Positions 10,024-19,289 of a stretch of DNA of 64,000 nucleotides are shown here, in pieces; position 1 is the stretch's first letter, and every line of letters begins with the position of its first letter. A model generated the notes under the pieces. That model saw only the letters and a program-made list of their open reading frames with translations. It was not told the DNA's origin and searched no databases. The DNA comes from Aliidiomarina sp. (GTDB taxonomy: Bacteria; Pseudomonadota; Gammaproteobacteria; Enterobacterales; Alteromonadaceae), in NCBI RefSeq assembly GCF_022565475.1, contig NZ_JAIUMR010000008.1:1-64000 (forward strand), read 5' to 3'. The position numbers were made by a program, and so were the translations under genes.

Positions 10024-10324
10024 AAATTTATGGGGCTCGTTTTTAAGCGCTAGTATCAGCCGAATTGAACGCAGTTTTATTGACCACGTTTAGTAGATCG
10101 AATTACTTTTTAACTAAAACACTCATTACTTTAACAAATATAGTATACAAGTCCGACGCCATTTTTGTAGTTTAGTTGCTGAATTGAGTGAAATTTGAGA
10201 TGAATTCACCGATAAACTTGCCTGCTCTTACGATTTTCTTACACTGCAGTTATGCTAAAGTGACGACTTGTGAGTATAGTATCGCTAAGTTTTCGACGTT
10301 GAAATTCGATAGAGGAATCGATAT
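10024..10324. promoter_or_regulatory. Divergent AT-rich promoter region
   Basis: This 301-bp AT-rich gap lies between the leftward response regulator unit and the rightward amidohydrolase. A TATGCT -10-like element (near 10252) faces right and a TATACT element (near 10143) faces left, but neither has a convincing -35. No gene or RNA is recognised. Confidence 0.4.
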
Positions 10325-12082
10325 ATGCCGGCATTAAAGCACTTTTTCGCCCATACCATGTTGTGCGCAGCCACAGTCAGCTTTGCCCTACTGGGCGGTG
10401 GTATCGCCCATGCTAAAGCCGAAGAAGAAAAAGAGAAGGACGCTCAGGCTGTTACCGTATTCCATAATTTGAACGGTTACACGTTTAGCGGTGAACCTGG
10501 CGAGAACGCAGTTCTGAAAACCTTTCAAGTTTTGGCCGTAAAAGACGGTCGCGTGGTGGCAGTCGGTGATGAAGATTTGCTCGACGAGTTAGTTATTGAC
10601 CGCCGTTATGATTTGCGCGGGCGCACGGTTCTCCCCGGACTTATTGATAGTCACGGTCACATTTTAAGTCTCGGTAGTAACCTCATTCAGGTGGATTTAC
10701 GCGATCTCACGAGCCGGACCCACGCTGTTGCGGCTGTCGCTAACTATGCACATGCGCATCAGGATTTAAATTGGATTCTCGGCCGTGGTTGGAACCAAGA
10801 GTTATGGCCAGACCGTCGCTTTCCGTCCCGTCACGACCTGGATGAAGTGATTAGCGATCGCCCAGTTTGGCTGGTTCGCGTTGACGCTCATGCTGGCTGG
10901 GCGAACTCAAAAGCACTTGAGTTGGCGGGTATCAATAAAGATACGATCGATCCGCCCGGCGGCCAAATTATTCGCGATAGTGAAGGTAACCCAACCGGCG
11001 TGCTCATCGATACGGCGATGCAGATGGTGCAGCAGGTCATGCCTCCAGTCGACGAAGATCAATTAGTTGAGAGTGCGAATCTCGCCTTTGCGCATATCCT
11101 CGAGCTTGGCATTACCCAAGTTCATGACGCGGGCGTCAATGCTCGCGAATTGGAGGTCTTCAAGCGCCTCGCTGAAAACGATGAACTACCGGTTCGATTG
11201 CATTCACTCATTGCCGCAAGCGAACCAACTTTACCCGAACTTGTCGCAGCAGGCCTATATCGCAGCGACAATGACCGCTTGCAAATTCGTGGTGTAAAAG
11301 TTTACGGTGACGGCGCACTCGGTAGTCGTGGCGCGGCGCTCATCGAACCGTATTCAGATGACGAAGAAAATACCGGTCTGCTGATCACACCGGCAGAACA
11401 AGTTCGCGCTATTTTCGAACTCGTCCACAATCATGGCTTCCAAATTAATTATCATGCCATCGGTGACTATACCAACCGACTCGCACTCGACGAGTTTAGT
11501 GCACTTCTGGATCAAGAAATTGCCGCAGACGAGACCTTATCGAGCTGGAAAAACGACCCTCGGCATCGTGTCGAGCACGCGCAAATTGTGCAAGTTGAAG
11601 ATATCCCGCGCTTCTTGGAGCTCGGTATTATCCCGTCGATGCAGCCGACCCATGCGACCTCGGACATGAATATGGCTGAAGATCGCGTCGGCAGTGAACG
11701 TATAGCCGGTGCATATGCGTGGCGAACCTTCCTCGATCAAGGCTCACTGATTGCCGCTGGCTCTGATTTTCCGGTTGAACTGGCTAACCCATTCTATGGC
11801 ATTCATGCCGCAGTAACTCGTCAAGACCGTGAGAACCAACCGGTTGAGGGCTGGTATCCAGAACAGCGCATGACGATTCACGAAGCGATTCGAAGCTTTA
11901 CCATCGACGCTGCATACGCAGGTCATTTTGACGATGTCACCGGCACCTTAGAAGCAGGTAAATGGGCTGATTTTATTATTGTCGATCAAGACCCATTCAC
12001 CATCGATGCTAGCGATCTGTGGCGCATTCGAGTGTTGCATACGTTCGTCGGTGGTGATCACAGCTATCGTCGTCGGCCGTAA
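10325..12082 (+). CDS. Exported amidohydrolase, YtcJ-like (Amidohydro_3)
   Basis: This 585-residue protein has a signal peptide (about 1-30, cleavage near AHA-K) followed by an Amidohydro_3 metal-dependent hydrolase. The metal-site motif GLIDSHGH lies near residue 103, HAIGD near 378, the RVEHAQ motif near 416, and a late SDFPVE (near 480) holds the final metal Asp. YtcJ-type proteins hydrolyse N-formyl or amide substrates, but the substrate cannot be told from sequence. Export to the periplasm suggests a scavenging role. It is the first gene of a possible unit with the response regulator (42 bp gap) and pdxH. Confidence 0.85.
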   Translation: MPALKHFFAHTMLCAATVSFALLGGGIAHAKAEEEKEKDAQAVTVFHNLNGYTFSGEPGENAVLKTFQVLAVKDGRVVAVGDEDLLDELVIDRRYDLRGRTVLPGLIDSHGHILSLGSNLIQVDLRDLTSRTHAVAAVANYAHAHQDLNWILGRGWNQELWPDRRFPSRHDLDEVISDRPVWLVRVDAHAGWANSKALELAGINKDTIDPPGGQIIRDSEGNPTGVLIDTAMQMVQQVMPPVDEDQLVESANLAFAHILELGITQVHDAGVNARELEVFKRLAENDELPVRLHSLIAASEPTLPELVAAGLYRSDNDRLQIRGVKVYGDGALGSRGAALIEPYSDDEENTGLLITPAEQVRAIFELVHNHGFQINYHAIGDYTNRLALDEFSALLDQEIAADETLSSWKNDPRHRVEHAQIVQVEDIPRFLELGIIPSMQPTHATSDMNMAEDRVGSERIAGAYAWRTFLDQGSLIAAGSDFPVELANPFYGIHAAVTRQDRENQPVEGWYPEQRMTIHEAIRSFTIDAAYAGHFDDVTGTLEAGKWADFIIVDQDPFTIDASDLWRIRVLHTFVGGDHSYRRRP

Positions 12083-12124
12083 TCACCCCATGTTTTTAGG
12101 GAAACGAATCGAAGGATTGGAACC

Positions 12125-13075
12125 ATGACCGAGTTTTTATTCGCCAACGAGACGAAAACAACAACTGAGCAAAGCTCGACTGAGCCGTTTCATATCCTTG
12201 TTGTCGACGACGATGATGAAATTCATGTCATCACTAAAATGGCGCTGGGTGATTTTAAGCTCGATCAACGACCGTTGCAGTTTCATTCTGCCTATTCAGC
12301 GGCAGAGGCAAAGCAAATGCTCCAAGAGCGCGATGACTTTGCCTTGATGCTCCTCGATGTGGTCATGGAAGACGATCATGCGGGTTTAGAAGTTGCCCGC
12401 TGGACCCGCGAAGATCTGAAAAACCGACTGATTCGTATTGTGCTGAGAACCGGACAACCTGGTCAGGCGCCCGAAGAGGAAGTCATCGCGAAGTTCGATA
12501 TCGATGACTACAAAGAAAAAACTGAGTTGACCTATCGCAAACTATTAACGCTCATGTATTCCAGCTTGCGTGCGTTTCGCGACTTACAAGCGATTGAACA
12601 GTATAAACAAGGGCTCGAGCGTATTATCCAAGCCTCGGCAGAACTGTTTTCCGCGCGTTCGGTGAGTCAGTTAAGCCAAGGAATCCTTGAACAACTTGTC
12701 GCCCTATTAACGCGTTCGAAAGTGGCGGCCTATTATAAATTGCCATTGGCAGGTTATACCGCTAGTGGGCAGGACGACGAGCAATTGCAGATTATCGCCG
12801 CCACAGGACAATACAGCGGCCGCGTTGGCGAGCAATTAAAGCAACCTGAAGTTCAACAAATTTTAGATTCTTTGCGCCAGCACAAAGACCAAGTTGCTTA
12901 TGAGATTCACAATGCGACCTACTACGGCCTGTATCAAACTTCGCATGGCGCCTTTTACATGTTGTTTATTGAAGGCGTCGGCGAATTAACAGAAACAGAT
13001 CAGCACTTGTTGACGCTGTTTATGAATAATACGGCCATTGCATTTGAACATTCCACATTGCTGCACTCAAACTAA
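12125..13075 (+). CDS. Response regulator with DUF3369 domain
   Basis: This 316-residue protein has a receiver (about 22-150) with acidic residues D28-D30, phosphoacceptor Asp78 (LLDVVMED) and conserved Lys in DYKEK. A DUF3369 domain follows (about 150-316). Related proteins often continue into HD-GYP or GGDEF output domains. This one stops after DUF3369, so it has no catalytic or DNA-binding output of its own and may act by protein contact. No kinase gene is adjacent. An AAGGA ribosome site supports the start. Confidence 0.85.
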   Translation: MTEFLFANETKTTTEQSSTEPFHILVVDDDDEIHVITKMALGDFKLDQRPLQFHSAYSAAEAKQMLQERDDFALMLLDVVMEDDHAGLEVARWTREDLKNRLIRIVLRTGQPGQAPEEEVIAKFDIDDYKEKTELTYRKLLTLMYSSLRAFRDLQAIEQYKQGLERIIQASAELFSARSVSQLSQGILEQLVALLTRSKVAAYYKLPLAGYTASGQDDEQLQIIAATGQYSGRVGEQLKQPEVQQILDSLRQHKDQVAYEIHNATYYGLYQTSHGAFYMLFIEGVGELTETDQHLLTLFMNNTAIAFEHSTLLHSN

Positions 13076-13116
13076 TACGCAGCGTGTGACTACTCACTTG
13101 TTAAGGTGTATGCAAC

Positions 13117-13758
13117 ATGAGTTTGGAACAAATTCGTCGCGACTACGAAAGTCGCACGCTCGAACGTCACGATTTAGTCGACTCCCCTTTTCAACAGTTC
13201 GAAAACTGGTTTAACGAGACACTTAACGACGGTCTCGGTACCGACCCAACCGCGATGGTGGTTGCAACCTGTGCCGACAACCAGCCGTTACAGCGGATTG
13301 TATTGCTTAAGCATTTCGACCAACAAGGTTTTGTTTTCTACACCAATTACAACAGTCAAAAAGGCCGTCAGCTTGCGCACAATCCGCACTGTAGTTTGCA
13401 TTTTGCTTGGCTCCCGCAAGAGCGCCAAATTCATATCCAAGGGCAAGCGCAACGGTTAACTGAAGCGCAAAATCGCCGTTATTTTCAATCGCGGCCGCGC
13501 GCAAGCCAGATTGCAGCATGGGCCTCGAGTCAGAGTGAACCAATTGACAGCCGCGAAGCTCTTGATGAGCAGTATCGCAGAATAGAAGCGCAATTTAGCG
13601 ACCAAGATCCGCTGCCATTACCGCCACATTGGGGCGGCTTTTTAGTCAAACCAACCCAGTTTGAGTTTTGGCAAGGGCGCCGCGCTCGTTTGCATGATCG
13701 CTTCCGCTATCAGCGCAACGACGAGCAGAGCTGGATCTTGACGCGCTTGCAGCCTTAA
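13117..13758 (+). CDS. pdxH: Pyridoxamine 5'-phosphate oxidase
   Basis: This 213-residue FMN enzyme oxidises pyridoxine or pyridoxamine phosphate to pyridoxal phosphate. It carries the family features QRIVLLK (FMN binding), FYTNYNSQKG, the SRPRASQIAAWASSQS segment and the C-terminal RxRLHDR motif. Its length is close to E. coli PdxH (218). The AAGGTG ribosome site is 8 nt before the ATG. The stop codon lies within TTAA, which also supplies the stop of the convergent dehydrogenase gene. Confidence 0.96.
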   Translation: MSLEQIRRDYESRTLERHDLVDSPFQQFENWFNETLNDGLGTDPTAMVVATCADNQPLQRIVLLKHFDQQGFVFYTNYNSQKGRQLAHNPHCSLHFAWLPQERQIHIQGQAQRLTEAQNRRYFQSRPRASQIAAWASSQSEPIDSREALDEQYRRIEAQFSDQDPLPLPPHWGGFLVKPTQFEFWQGRRARLHDRFRYQRNDEQSWILTRLQP

Positions 13759-14837
13759 ACGGCTGCAAATAACGGCAATTCAACCCCTAACTTTTTGGCC
13801 ACATGCACCAACCGTGGCCACGTTAACTCATCGAGAAGCACACCGTGCTGCATTTGCTCGTGGTAATCATGCCAAGCGCGGTCACCCGGTAATCGTGGAG
13901 GCTGTTTTGAGTCAACGGGTGTCGCGTCTTGGCAACGTCGCGCCAAGTCAGCGACGACGTTTTGAAACGTCTGTTCTGAGGTAAACGCCAAGGGGTCAGT
14001 GACTTGGATATACACTGAGTTAAACTCACCGTCCGCCCCACCCTGCTCGCGCCCATAGCCCGACAGTCCCATGGTCAAGAGCTCACTCATTAAACACAAG
14101 CCATAGCCTTTAAAACCAAGATCCGCGCCACCGAGTGGTAATAATGCACCACCGTGATCGATGTATTCACGCGGGTCATTGGTGACTTCGCCACTGTGGC
14201 TAACAATCGCAGGCCACGGCAGCTTCTCATGCCGGTCATAGGCTTGCCGAACCTTACCCGCAGCGGTCACCGAAAAACTCAAATCAAACATGATGCTTTG
14301 CTGCCGATACGGCACTGCGAAGCCAAACGGATTCGGCGAGAACACCCGGCTCTTCGCGCCAAAAGGCGCTACACTGGCTTGCGCAGGCGTGCTCGCCATC
14401 ATCGAAATGACCATCCCCTGCGAGGTCGCGAGGTGCAAGTAAGCCGCCAGACTTGCCACATGGTCACAGCGTTTCACCACGAGCGTTGCCGTGCCACACT
14501 GCTTCGCCTTTTGCACCGCCTGCTCGACCGCCAACGGTACCACGTACAAACCGGACAGGCCGTTGGCGTCCCAATGTGCAGTCGCTAGGCGATCTTGGAC
14601 GATATTCACCGCGCCGTCGCCGCGCGCTTTCCCCTGTTGTATCTGTTTAATATTATAGGGAAGACGCCGGAGGCCATGGGTACGAAAGCCGAATAAATCG
14701 CCATATACGAGACTTTTTGCCATACCATCGGCGATATCGTCCGCTGCACCGGCCTGCCGCAAACTGGTACTGGCAAAATTCAATAAGTCAGCATGGCGAA
14801 CCCGCACGGCTTGCGTTTCATTTTGGTTTAATTGCAC
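13755..14837 (-). CDS. Malate/L-lactate dehydrogenase family (Ldh_2) oxidoreductase
   Basis: This NAD(P)-dependent oxidoreductase of about 360 residues is of the YlbC/ComC/MDH2 family, which reduces 2-oxoacids and uses its own fold, unlike classical Rossmann LDH/MDH. Typical features are the SLVYGDLFGFRTHGLRRLP segment with the catalytic His, and PNPFGFAVP. The frame opens at 14885, but a GAGGTGG ribosome site sits 5 nt before an in-frame GTG at 14837, which is preferred. The substrate is unresolved (malate, lactate, sulfolactate or ureidoglycolate are known for relatives). Confidence 0.82.
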   Translation of the reverse strand: MQLNQNETQAVRVRHADLLNFASTSLRQAGAADDIADGMAKSLVYGDLFGFRTHGLRRLPYNIKQIQQGKARGDGAVNIVQDRLATAHWDANGLSGLYVVPLAVEQAVQKAKQCGTATLVVKRCDHVASLAAYLHLATSQGMVISMMASTPAQASVAPFGAKSRVFSPNPFGFAVPYRQQSIMFDLSFSVTAAGKVRQAYDRHEKLPWPAIVSHSGEVTNDPREYIDHGGALLPLGGADLGFKGYGLCLMSELLTMGLSGYGREQGGADGEFNSVYIQVTDPLAFTSEQTFQNVVADLARRCQDATPVDSKQPPRLPGDRAWHDYHEQMQHGVLLDELTWPRLVHVAKKLGVELPLFAAV

Positions 14838-14942
14838 AACAACCACCTCAGTTGAAAAATCTTGCCTCAATCGCTTTGAATTCACGGTTTTTACTAGTCA
14901 ATAGCCATGAAAATCTGTAAAAATGGTTGGTTCTAACAATTT

Positions 14943-14975
14943 CATCGGCCAAATGCGATTCATACTGTAACGACC
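14943..14975 (+). promoter_or_regulatory. Possible Cra/FruR-like half-site upstream of pfkA
   Basis: On the minus strand the bases around 14954-14963 read ATGAATCGCA, which resembles half of the Cra operator (TGAATCGnTTCA) found at E. coli pfkA. It lies about 50 bp upstream of the pfkA start. Only half of the palindrome is convincing. Confidence 0.25.
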
Positions 14976-15010
14976 GATGTAGAAGTATTGCAAGTTATAA
15001 GGAAGGCTCC

Positions 15011-16015
15011 ATGAAGAAAATCGCAGTAATCACCAGCGGTGGCGACGCCCCCGGCATGAATGCATGTATGCGCGCTATTGTGAATACAGCTTGGCAACAT
15101 GACCTTGAGGTGATCGGCTTTCGACATGGCTTTCGTGGCATCGTAGAAGACTTAAATGTGCCTTTGCACCCAGACGACATGCGCTTAGTAAGCCAACGCG
15201 GCGGTACTTTTTTGAAGAGTTCGCGTTACCCAGAGTTTCGTGAAGTCGAAGTCGCCCAAAAAGCTGCAGCTGTTTTAGACAGTCACGGCATTGTTGGTCT
15301 CATCGTCATTGGCGGTGACGGTTCATTTCGCGGTGCACACCATCTGAACCAATATTGGGACGGCCAAGTCATTGGTGTTCCCGGCACCATTGATAACGAT
15401 TTAGCCGGCACTGATGTGACCATTGGCTTTGCCACCGCGGTCGACACGGCGATGGACGCAATCGACAAAGTCCGCGAAACCGCCGAAGCGATGGCACGAG
15501 TTTTTATTATCGAAGTGATGGGGCGACATGCCGGATTCATCGGTTTACATGCTGCCATTGCGGCAGCGGCTGAAGCTATGATTCTGCCGGAACTTGAACC
15601 ACAGCCGAAGCTTGCCGAGTTAGCCGATGGTATTTTGCAAGCCCGCGCGGCTTTCCCCGACAGCAGCTACGTGGTGATTCTCTCAGAAAACCTTTGGCCG
15701 GGTGGCGTTCATGAACTGAGCAAGAATTTAAGTAAAGCCACTGGGGTTACCTGTCACCCCTGCCCACTCGGGCATATTCAACGCGGTGGTCGTCCGAACG
15801 CGCAAGACCGTATCTTAGCCATGCAACTCGGTGCCGCAGCTGTTGATGCGATTTTAAGCGGCGAAACTGCTATTATGATAGGCCTAGAACAGGAACATGT
15901 GGTCACCGTCCCGTTGCATCTGACATTTGAACGAGACAAGCCACTCGACCCAAGGTTAGTACAACTACAACTTGGCTTACAGGGTGTAAATATCGCTTCA
16001 AAAGGCGACGAATAA
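15011..16015 (+). CDS. pfkA: 6-phosphofructokinase
   Basis: This 334-residue enzyme phosphorylates fructose 6-phosphate in glycolysis. ATP rather than pyrophosphate is the expected donor, because the donor-site motifs read GGDGS and PGTIDND (PPi enzymes have GGDD and PKTIDND). The catalytic TIDND Asp and the VEVMGRHAG segment are present. A strong AAGGAAGG ribosome site fixes the ATG at 15011; an open frame 84 bases further upstream is non-coding. A terminator overlaps the end of the gene. Confidence 0.95.
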   Translation: MKKIAVITSGGDAPGMNACMRAIVNTAWQHDLEVIGFRHGFRGIVEDLNVPLHPDDMRLVSQRGGTFLKSSRYPEFREVEVAQKAAAVLDSHGIVGLIVIGGDGSFRGAHHLNQYWDGQVIGVPGTIDNDLAGTDVTIGFATAVDTAMDAIDKVRETAEAMARVFIIEVMGRHAGFIGLHAAIAAAAEAMILPELEPQPKLAELADGILQARAAFPDSSYVVILSENLWPGGVHELSKNLSKATGVTCHPCPLGHIQRGGRPNAQDRILAMQLGAAAVDAILSGETAIMIGLEQEHVVTVPLHLTFERDKPLDPRLVQLQLGLQGVNIASKGDE

Positions 16016-16038
16016 ACCGCATAATGTCGGCCTTTTTT
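16001..16038 (+). terminator. Terminator of pfkA
   Basis: The stem AAGGCGAC / GTCGGCCTT (one bulged base) begins inside the last codons of pfkA and ends in a run of seven T. Confidence 0.7.
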
Positions 16039-16080
16039 TGACCATCAAGGTCGTTGGCAAATTTTAACGTTAGAGGGTAT

Positions 16081-17004
16081 TTGGAATTGGCTAATACGTT
16101 TCCTATTCCGGTCCATTTAGACGAGCCGGTTCGTGCTTACTTCGGTGCTGAATTAGCAACCGCGATTACCAGCAATCACAGTTATGTGATTGGCTTTGGT
16201 TTCGACGGCACCGCCTGCTTTCGCAAAGGAACTCGCTATGGGCCTGACGGCTTGCGCGCAGTTTCGGAAGATATCGAATCCTACTCACCCTATCTCGATT
16301 TAGACCTCGAGGACTTTGAATTCTTCGACCTTGGGAACCTACAACTTGGTGAAAGCACCGATGTAGAGTCACAATGGCGTCATGCCAGTGACGACTTTGC
16401 CAAGATTTTTGGTGCTATTGATCTGGCTGCTGAAGGTGTCAAAGTGATGACGCTCGGCGGCGAGCATTCAATTTCGTATGCACCGATTGTTAAATATCTC
16501 GAGCAATACCCAGATCTTGTTCTCGTTCATCTTGATGCGCATGCGGACTTACGGGACGGCTTCACTGGCTATCATTACTCGCATGCGTCCATTATTCGTC
16601 GTGCTCTGGACCATTTCGGACCAGGCCATGAATTGATTCAATATGGCATTCGTTCTGGCACTCGCGAAGAGTACCAGTACATGCGGGAACATAAGACGGT
16701 GCGGACATCGCGCAAAGATTTTCTCGACTCGATTGCAGCAATACCAGCCGATCGACCGATTTATCTGACCCTCGATCTTGACTACTTTGACCCGTCATTT
16801 TTACCGGGAACCGGAACCCCGGAGCCAGGCGGTGAAGACTTCCATTCATTTGTGAGTCTCACCAAATTATTGCGCGATCGTAATCTCGTTGGTTGTGACG
16901 TGGTCGAGTTATCGCCACAAATCGACCCTACCGGGAATTCCGATGTATTTGCGGCCAAAATCGTCCGTGAATTGATGTTAGTGTTGGAGGACAGCCGTAA
17001 ATGA
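16081..17004 (+). CDS. speB: Agmatinase (ureohydrolase family)
   Basis: This Mn-dependent ureohydrolase most likely converts agmatine to putrescine and urea. Manganese-site motifs are GGEHSIS, HLDAHADLRD, and DLDYFDPSFLPGTG with both Asp ligands, followed by EPGG and ELSPQID. The start codon is TTG whichever site is used: 16054, 16081 or 16087 are in frame, and no ATG occurs until well into the protein. The GAGG at 16073 lies just before 16081 and 16087. The stop overlaps the speA ATG (ATGA), so the agmatine producer and consumer are translationally coupled. That context favours agmatinase over arginase. Confidence 0.88.
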   Translation: MELANTFPIPVHLDEPVRAYFGAELATAITSNHSYVIGFGFDGTACFRKGTRYGPDGLRAVSEDIESYSPYLDLDLEDFEFFDLGNLQLGESTDVESQWRHASDDFAKIFGAIDLAAEGVKVMTLGGEHSISYAPIVKYLEQYPDLVLVHLDAHADLRDGFTGYHYSHASIIRRALDHFGPGHELIQYGIRSGTREEYQYMREHKTVRTSRKDFLDSIAAIPADRPIYLTLDLDYFDPSFLPGTGTPEPGGEDFHSFVSLTKLLRDRNLVGCDVVELSPQIDPTGNSDVFAAKIVRELMLVLEDSRK

Positions 17005-18929
17005 GTGATAGCAAGCAAGCTTGGACGATCGACGATGCCGAAGATTTATATGGCGTAAAGCGCTGGGGTGCGGGTTACTTTAGTATTGGCGAGCACGGCA
17101 ATATTCAAATTTCACCGAATCATCGCAAACCCGATGTCTACATTGATATGGCTGAAGTGTTGGCAGAAATGGAAGCCGAAGGCATTCAGTTTCCCGCGGT
17201 TATTCGCTTCCACGATATCCTCCGTTCACAGGTCGAGATCCTCAATGAAACCTTCCGTGACACCATTGAGACCGCAGGCTACGAAGGCGAATATGTCGGA
17301 GTTTATCCGATCAAAGTAAACCAAATGCGGGAAGTGGTCGAAGAGATCATGGACGCTGGCGAACCCTACAATTATGGCCTAGAGGCTGGCTCGAAGCCTG
17401 AGCTTATGGCCGTAATGGCCTACAACGAGAATCCAGAAGCGTTAACCATTCTGAATGGCTACAAAGACGAAGACTATTTGACCATGGCTCTATTAGGCCG
17501 TCATCTTGGTCGTAAGATGATCGTCGTGGTGGAGAAGTTTTCTGAATTAGAAATGCTGGTGCGTCTCGCGAAAAAATACAAAGTTGATCCGATGATCGGC
17601 TTGCGCTCGAAAATGATGGTGCGTAGCACCGGCAAATGGTCAAGCTCCAGTGGCGATCGCGCCAAGTTTGGCTTGAGCATCGCCGAAATCGTTAACGCTA
17701 TGGAGTATCTGCAACAACACGATATGCTCCATTGTGCCAAACTTCTGCACTTCCATATTGGCAGCCAGATTTCTGATATTCGCAAAGTCAAAGAAGCGAT
17801 TACCGAAGGTGCGCGTTTGTACGCCAAAATGGTGCAAATGGGCATGCCACTCGAGTATTTGGATATCGGTGGTGGTCTCGGTATCGATTACGACGGCAGC
17901 AGTACGACAACTGATTCATCGCGCAACTATTCAACTGACGAATACGTTGCTGACGTGGTCTACGGCGTGAAGCAAATCTGTGACTTAGAAAAAGTCGCCC
18001 ACCCGAACCTTGTCAGTGAAAGTGGCCGGGCTATCACCGCTCACCATAGCTTAGTGGTCACCAATGTGGTCGGCGAAATCAACCCCGGCGCGACTAACTT
18101 CGACATCACTGCCGAAGACGGTGAGCACGTGTTAGTGAGTAACATGCGCGAACTGGTTGGCGCCAATGACTTGCACCCGCAAGAGCGCTATAACGACGCA
18201 GCAGCCTACAAACAAAGTGCCTATGAAGCGTTCAAGCTCGGGATCCTGAGTATTCGTGAAATGGCGAAAATCGACACCATGTATTGGTTGGTGTTGACTG
18301 AAGTTCATCAGAAACTTGATGAAGAAACTCGTCAGATTCAGGAGCTTGAAGAGCTCGAAGACACCCTCGCCAGCCAATATCTCGCCAATATGTCGATTTT
18401 CCAATCGGCGGCAGACACGTGGGCGATTGGCCAGTTACTTCCTATCGTGCCGCTGACACGATTGCATGAACAGCCGGAAGTACGTGTTTCAATTGCCGAT
18501 ATTACCTGTGACAGCGACGGCAAGATTGGCAAATACATCGAAAATAACTCGATTAGCGACAATATCCCGATGCATCGCCTGAAACGTGGTGAAAGCTATC
18601 CAATCGGCATGTTCTTAACGGGTGCTTATCAAGACGTAATGGGCGACATGCACAATCTGTTTGGTCGCTTAACGGAAGTGCACATTTTTAGCCATGACGA
18701 TGAGCCGGGCGCATTCTACATCGAAGAAATCGTTCCGGGCCATTCTGCCGAGAAAGTGTTGGAAACCATGCAATACAACACCGACTACATGGCCAAAATG
18801 GTAAAAAAAGCCATCGATAAACAAATTCGCAAAGGAAATTTGGCGCCACGTGAAGGCGTACGTTGGACTGATTTTTATGAGCGCTGTTTGGCTGGAAGCA
18901 CCTATTTGCGTTACGACAAGAAGTCTTAA
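17001..18929 (+). CDS. speA: Biosynthetic arginine decarboxylase
   Basis: This 642-residue PLP enzyme of the alanine-racemase fold converts arginine to agmatine, the first step to putrescine by the SpeA-SpeB route. The PLP lysine is K105 in YPIKVNQ. GGGLGIDYDG (PLP phosphate binding) lies near 290, and a C-terminal SPE-type domain reads DITCDSDGKI near 501. Length is close to E. coli SpeA (658). It overlaps speB by 4 bp and is followed by a 12-bp inverted repeat. Confidence 0.95.
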   Translation: MSDSKQAWTIDDAEDLYGVKRWGAGYFSIGEHGNIQISPNHRKPDVYIDMAEVLAEMEAEGIQFPAVIRFHDILRSQVEILNETFRDTIETAGYEGEYVGVYPIKVNQMREVVEEIMDAGEPYNYGLEAGSKPELMAVMAYNENPEALTILNGYKDEDYLTMALLGRHLGRKMIVVVEKFSELEMLVRLAKKYKVDPMIGLRSKMMVRSTGKWSSSSGDRAKFGLSIAEIVNAMEYLQQHDMLHCAKLLHFHIGSQISDIRKVKEAITEGARLYAKMVQMGMPLEYLDIGGGLGIDYDGSSTTTDSSRNYSTDEYVADVVYGVKQICDLEKVAHPNLVSESGRAITAHHSLVVTNVVGEINPGATNFDITAEDGEHVLVSNMRELVGANDLHPQERYNDAAAYKQSAYEAFKLGILSIREMAKIDTMYWLVLTEVHQKLDEETRQIQELEELEDTLASQYLANMSIFQSAADTWAIGQLLPIVPLTRLHEQPEVRVSIADITCDSDGKIGKYIENNSISDNIPMHRLKRGESYPIGMFLTGAYQDVMGDMHNLFGRLTEVHIFSHDDEPGAFYIEEIVPGHSAEKVLETMQYNTDYMAKMVKKAIDKQIRKGNLAPREGVRWTDFYERCLAGSTYLRYDKKS

Positions 18930-18950
18930 GGGAATAGCGAAGCGAACACA

Positions 18951-18990
18951 CTGCTCAGGAAACTCGGAAAAATGGGCATTTCCTGAGCAG
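18951..18990 (+). terminator. Perfect 12-bp inverted repeat after speA
   Basis: CTGCTCAGGAAA pairs perfectly with TTTCCTGAGCAG across a 16-nt loop, 22 bases after the speA stop. No T-run follows, so it may be a weak terminator or an mRNA-stabilising 3' hairpin. Confidence 0.5.
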
Positions 18991-19015
18991 TTAAACCTGA
19001 AAGCGCAAAAAGCGG

Positions 19016-19044
19016 TTGACTTCAATCCGAAGAAAACGTTTAAT
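19016..19044 (+). promoter_or_regulatory. Sigma-70 promoter of tRNA-Phe
   Basis: TTGACT and TTTAAT are separated by 17 bp, followed by a GC-rich discriminator (TGCACCCAC). The tRNA starts about 30 bp downstream. Confidence 0.75.
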
Positions 19045-19076
19045 TGCACCCACAACGCATCGCGTTAACCGTATTT

Positions 19077-19152
19077 GCCCAGATAGCTCAGTCGGTAGAG
19101 CAGGGGATTGAAAATCCCCGTGTCGGTGGTTCGATTCCGCCTCTGGGCACCA
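19077..19152 (+). tRNA. tRNA-Phe (anticodon GAA)
   Basis: The 76-nt cloverleaf is complete. Acceptor GCCCAGA pairs with TCTGGGC. The D arm is GCTC-GAGC. The anticodon stem GGGGA/TCCCC encloses the loop TTGAAAA with anticodon GAA. The T arm contains GTTCGATTC. The 3' CCA is encoded. Confidence 0.98.
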
Positions 19153-19160
19153 TTAAAGAG

Positions 19161-19188
19161 AAGCTCGTCCAATTGGACGGGCTTTTTT
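19161..19188 (+). terminator. Terminator of tRNA-Phe
   Basis: An AGCTCGTCC / GGACGGGCT stem with AATT loop is followed by a run of six T. Confidence 0.85.
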
Positions 19189-19289
19189 ATTGGCTTTTTT
19201 TCAGCAACTAGACTTTAGTCGCAGTTACCCCAAAATTGCTGCTGTTTTTTCAAAGTAAGTACTCGCAATATTATTTATTTATGCTAATC

